From NCBI GenBank assembly GCA_028819475.1, contig JAPPLJ010000026.1, forward strand, positions 10,851 to 74,850: a stretch of 64,000 bases of DNA, written 5' to 3'. Source of the DNA: Rhodospirillaceae bacterium (lineage in GTDB: Bacteria > Pseudomonadota > Alphaproteobacteria > Bin65). The notes beneath the pieces are model-generated. The model was given only the letters and a program-made list of their open reading frames with translations, did no database searches and had not been told where the DNA came from. The first letter of the stretch is position 1. The number at the start of each line of letters is the position of its first letter. Position numbers and translations under genes: made by a program. Positions 58,795 through 64,000 of this stretch are shown one piece after another.

Positions 58795-59310
58795 GTGACC
58801 GGCGCCGCCCCGCCGCCGGCGACGGACGATGCCGGACCGGGCCCCGAATACCGGCGCGGCGTCGGCATCATGCTGCTCAACCGTGCGGGCCGGGTGTTCG
58901 TTGCCGAGCGGATCGATACGCCGGGCGCCTGGCAGATGCCCCAGGGCGGCATCGACGCCGGCGAGGCGCCGGCGGCGGCGGCGCACCGGGAACTCGCCGA
59001 AGAGACCGGTATCGACACTGTGACGCTTCTTGCGGAGAGCCGCGGCTGGCTCAGCTACGACCTGCCGGCGGACCTGCGCGGCCGGGTCTGGCAGGGCCGC
59101 TATGTCGGCCAGGCGCAGAAATGGTTCGCCATGCGCTTCGACGGAGCGGACTCCGAAATCTGCATCGGCGGCGCCCACGCGGAATTCAGCGCCTGGCGGT
59201 GGATGGAGCCGGAGCGCCTGCCGGCGCTGATCGTCGGATTCAAGCGGCCGCTCTACGAAACGGTGCTGGCGGAATTCGCCCCGGCGATCGCGGCGCTGGC
59301 GCGCGGATAG
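58795..59310 (+). CDS. rppH: RNA pyrophosphohydrolase (Nudix)
   Basis: A 171-residue Nudix hydrolase. The GTG start is 35 bases after ctpA. The Nudix box GGIDAGEAPAAAAHRELAEETGI contains the canonical REL.EE catalytic acids, and PGAWQMPQGGID plus WRWM.PE flank it in RppH order. It removes pyrophosphate from RNA 5' ends, triggering decay; Nudix proteins of this length also act on diadenosine polyphosphates (IalA-like). Confidence 0.93.
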   Translation: MTGAAPPPATDDAGPGPEYRRGVGIMLLNRAGRVFVAERIDTPGAWQMPQGGIDAGEAPAAAAHRELAEETGIDTVTLLAESRGWLSYDLPADLRGRVWQGRYVGQAQKWFAMRFDGADSEICIGGAHAEFSAWRWMEPERLPALIVGFKRPLYETVLAEFAPAIAALARG

Positions 59311-59395
59311 CGGGGCCGGGGCGCGTCACCGGCCCGGTCGTTTCGGCTGACAGCGGGCGGATATCCGGCGGATCGCCGGGGTTTCGAGGCGCCGG

Positions 59396-60220
59396 TCAGA
59401 CCCCGGCGGCGAGCGGCGGCCGGCCGGCCCGGGTACGCCATTTCAGAACCGCGTAAATGACCCTCGACATCCAGGTGGAAAGACGGCTGTGCGGCTTGAG
59501 GCCGGCCGCCTTGAAGGCCATCGCCACCGCGCGTTGGACATGGTGGAAACGGTAGAAGCCGTACACCGTCGCGGAGTATTCCCGGTTGGCGGCTTTACGG
59601 TCATAGTCGCCGCCCCGGTTGTTCGCCGCGAAATAGGCGTAGGCGAGCTCGTCGTCTTCCGTCTCGCGCGCCCGGCTCAGTGCAACCCAGAAGCGCCGTA
59701 TTCGGCCGATCCGTTCGATCTCCAGATAGCGCTTCTCGTGCTTGTAGAAGAGCTTGTAGTGCCGCAATTCGTCGGCGGCGATTTTGTGGCAGATTTGTTT
59801 GAGCACCGGCTCCTCGGCCGCGTTGGCGAGGGCCGTGTACATGGAAGAGGTGCCGCATTCGACGACGCAGCGGGCGACCAGCTCGCCGACCCGCGAGCCG
59901 CGCACGGATCTGGCCATGCCGGTGGGCAGTTTGACGTTGGCGGCAAAATCGTCGAAGGCGGCAGGAAAATCGAAGGACGGATCGGCCATTTCGGCCCAGC
60001 GGCCCAGGGCGTCGCCATGCTGGACCTCTTCCTCGGCCCACCCGACCGCAGCTTCGGAAAACTCGGGATCGTCCTCGAACACTTCCTGGAGATACCGGCC
60101 GTAATCGCGGCCGTTCTTCTCCACAAGGCTCGCCGCCTTGACGACCTTGAGCAGTTCGGGATCAACCTTGCCCGGGTCGAACTTCTCCCAGGCAATATCG
60201 TCGAGCGTCCAGTGCTTCAC
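59396..60220 (-). CDS. Ferritin-like di-iron protein (acyl-ACP-desaturase-like)
   Basis: About 274 residues from GTG 60220, preferred because GAGGC lies seven bases upstream; a TTG at 60280 would extend it by 20 residues. Two E..ExxH-type helices, EEEVQH and DELRHYKLF, with VVECGTSSMY between them, form the four-helix-bundle di-iron site of the ferritin-like superfamily. The arrangement, with ~270 residues, is closest to bacterial stearoyl-ACP-desaturase-like or rubrerythrin-type proteins. No neighbour suggests a substrate. It converges with rppH. Confidence 0.75.
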   Translation of the reverse strand: MKHWTLDDIAWEKFDPGKVDPELLKVVKAASLVEKNGRDYGRYLQEVFEDDPEFSEAAVGWAEEEVQHGDALGRWAEMADPSFDFPAAFDDFAANVKLPTGMARSVRGSRVGELVARCVVECGTSSMYTALANAAEEPVLKQICHKIAADELRHYKLFYKHEKRYLEIERIGRIRRFWVALSRARETEDDELAYAYFAANNRGGDYDRKAANREYSATVYGFYRFHHVQRAVAMAFKAAGLKPHSRLSTWMSRVIYAVLKWRTRAGRPPLAAGV

Positions 60221-60379
60221 CGCTTTGCCTCGAACCGTCGGCAGTCCGCTGCCTTCACCGATGACGGGGCGGCCCCCCAATCCGCCCGGATTGACCGCCC
60301 GTAATATAGGCGGCGCGCCCCGGCGCGTCCAGCGGTCGGAAGCGTTTACATCCGGTCCGGTCGTGCGATGAAAGACCGG

Positions 60380-60784
60380 TCAGCCGGCCGCGGCTAGCAT
60401 GGCTTCGCGCGTTGCGATTCGCGCCTCGGCGGCGGTGCGTTCCTCGGGCGATTTGGCGTCGGCGGCGTCTTCGCGCAAATTCTTCAGTTCGGCTTCGATG
60501 GCGTTGCGGTCGATATCCTCGACCCGGACCGCTTCCTCGGCCAGCACCGTGCAGCGCTCGCCGGTGACCTCACAGAATCCGCCGGCGACGAAGATGCGGT
60601 CGGTCACGGCATTGCCGTTCCAGACCTGGATCACGCCGGTGCGCACCCCGGAAATCAGCAGCGAATGGCGCGGCAGGACGCCGAAATCGCCCTCGGCGCC
60701 GGGGACGACGACCATGTCGACGGCCTCGGAGGACAACAGCCGCTCCGGCGACACCAGTTCGAATTCGACTTTCTCGTCAGCCAT
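60380..60784 (-). CDS. atpC: ATP synthase epsilon subunit
   Basis: A 134-residue F1 epsilon subunit: the N-terminal beta sandwich starts VEFELVSPERLL, includes MVVVPGAEGDFGVLPRHS, and the C-terminal helix pair follows. It couples rotation to the c-ring and can inhibit ATP hydrolysis. It lies 64 bases after atpD on the same strand. Confidence 0.95.
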   Translation of the reverse strand: MADEKVEFELVSPERLLSSEAVDMVVVPGAEGDFGVLPRHSLLISGVRTGVIQVWNGNAVTDRIFVAGGFCEVTGERCTVLAEEAVRVEDIDRNAIEAELKNLREDAADAKSPEERTAAEARIATREAMLAAAG

Positions 60785-60848
60785 GCTTCAGCCCGTTTCC
60801 GGCCCGCCCGTTATTGGCCCGTTTGCGCGTTGCCTGCGCAGGCGCCGC

Positions 60849-63198
<2,350 letters not shown>

Positions 63199-63289
63199 GC
63201 CGCCGATCTATCCCTTTGGCTCCGTTTTCCGGCCGGACCGCGCGACTCGCCGGGCGGTTTCGCGGTCCTTCCCGAAAGCCCCGAATCCC

Positions 63290-64000
63290 TTACGCGAAGG
63301 TCTTGACGAAATCGTCAAGGAAGGCCTTGAGCTTCGCCTCGGTCTCGTCGCTGACCACGCCTTCCTCGCGGACCGTCGCCAGGATATCGGCGCCCTTGTC
63401 GCGAATCGCGGCGAGATACTGGGCCTCGAAGCGGGTCACGTCCCGCATCGCGATCGTGTCGAGATAGCCGTTCACGCCGGCGAAGATCGACACGACCTGC
63501 TCATCCATCGAAAGCGGCGCATACTGGTCCTGCTTCAGCAGCTCGGTGAGGCGCGCGCCGCGCGCGAGCTGGCGCTGGGTGGCGGCGTCGAGATCGGAGG
63601 CGAACTGGGAGAAGGCCTCCAGCTCGCGATACTGGGCCAGTTCCAGCTTGATCGATCCGGCGACCTGGCGCATCGCCTTGACCTGGGCGGCCGAGCCGAC
63701 GCGCGACACCGACAGGCCGACATTGATGGCCGGGCGGATGCCCTTGTAGAACAGGTTGGTCTCCAGGAAGATCTGGCCGTCGGTGATCGAGATCACGTTG
63801 GTCGGGATGTAGGCCGAGACGTCGTTCGCCTGGGTCTCGATGATCGGCAGGGCGGTCAGCGAGCCGGCGCCGTGCTCCTCGTTCATCTTCGCCGCCCGTT
63901 CGAGCAGGCGTGAGTGCAGGTAGAACACGTCGCCGGGGTAGGCCTCGCGTCCCGGCGGGCGGCGCAGCAGCAGCGACATCTGGCGATAGGAGACCGCCTG
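63290..64000 (-). CDS. atpA: ATP synthase alpha subunit, 3' part
   Basis: The window ends inside this gene, so only the C-terminal ~236 residues are seen. [20 protein letters not shown], the [16 protein letters not shown] segment, [14 protein letters not shown] and [16 protein letters not shown] are the beta-barrel-to-core and catalytic-interface segments of the alpha subunit. The stop is at 63290. The order atpA-G-D-C (upstream genes off-window) matches the standard operon. Confidence 0.96.
   Translation of the reverse strand, partial: QAVSYRQMSLLLRRPPGREAYPGDVFYLHSRLLERAAKMNEEHGAGSLTALPIIETQANDVSAYIPTNVISITDGQIFLETNLFYKGIRPAINVGLSVSRVGSAAQVKAMRQVAGSIKLELAQYRELEAFSQFASDLDAATQRQLARGARLTELLKQDQYAPLSMDEQVVSIFAGVNGYLDTIAMRDVTRFEAQYLAAIRDKGADILATVREEGVVSDETEAKLKAFLDDFVKTFA

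Overview
The window looks like a chromosomal piece of a high-GC alphaproteobacterium, probably Rhodospirillales-like. The evidence is the very GC-rich codon use, the gpmI-envC-ctpA-rppH gene order, a minus-strand atpA-G-D-C block, and a catabolic gene style (Rieske oxygenases, CoxLMS-type dehydrogenases, TRAP and branched-chain ABC uptake) common in marine or symbiotic alphaproteobacteria. The assignment is an inference from gene content; no rRNA is present.

Layout. The first ~130 bases are low-complexity and look like a bad contig end. They are followed by a broken HpcH/CitE gene, a cobalamin adenosyltransferase, a small twin-membrane-span protein and a membrane LytTR regulator (1-2351). Next come an exported DUF2141 protein translationally coupled to a Tat-exported carotenoid-oxygenase-like enzyme, and a Phd/PemK toxin-antitoxin pair (2412-5275). 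From 5347 to 13720 a minus-strand run encodes a hydrolase, a Rieske oxygenase, an HpaI-type aldolase, a quinone oxidoreductase and a CoxS-CoxM-CoxL molybdenum hydroxylase whose large subunit carries a fused CoxG-like domain. After an NnrU-like membrane protein and an aldehyde dehydrogenase remnant, a plus-strand run holds a complete branched-chain-type ABC importer, an SDR dehydrogenase and a hydantoinase A/B pair (14885-24101).

The most unusual part is 24373-42038, which I read as a ribosomally made, modified peptide (RiPP) locus of the NHLP/NHLM class. It encodes an 83-residue precursor with a nitrile-hydratase-like leader and a predicted core of only five residues, LCCCW. The predicted modification enzymes are a fused E1-like/YcaO cyclodehydratase, an AlkB-type di-iron hydroxylase fused to a degenerate GlnE-like domain, a flavin halogenase-like protein, a second NHLP leader fused to a prenyltransferase/terpene-cyclase-like barrel, and a 372-residue protein I cannot place. 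Export would use an RND/MMPL transporter plus an NHLM system: a C39-peptidase ABC, a second ABC half and a short membrane fusion protein. Three candidate promoters within the locus share the -35 hexamer TTGACC. A hairpin pair separates the precursor from the converging minus-strand operon, and an ABC-ATPase remnant lies at its right edge. A plausible model is leader-directed cyclisation of the three cysteines to azolines, oxidation or halogenation of the core (perhaps of its tryptophan), leader removal by the C39 peptidase at the AG site, then export. The order of steps and the product are inference.

To the right (42403-54379) catabolism resumes: a VOC protein and Rieske oxygenase, an acyl-CoA synthetase with an enoyl-CoA hydratase, a TRAP transporter, a 2OG-Fe(II) oxygenase and a second CoxMSL set. 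The large subunit of that set reads antisense into a CAU-anticodon tRNA gene. The window ends in core genes: gpmI, envC-like, ctpA, rppH, a ferritin-like di-iron protein and the ATP synthase genes atpC, atpD, atpG and the 3' part of atpA.
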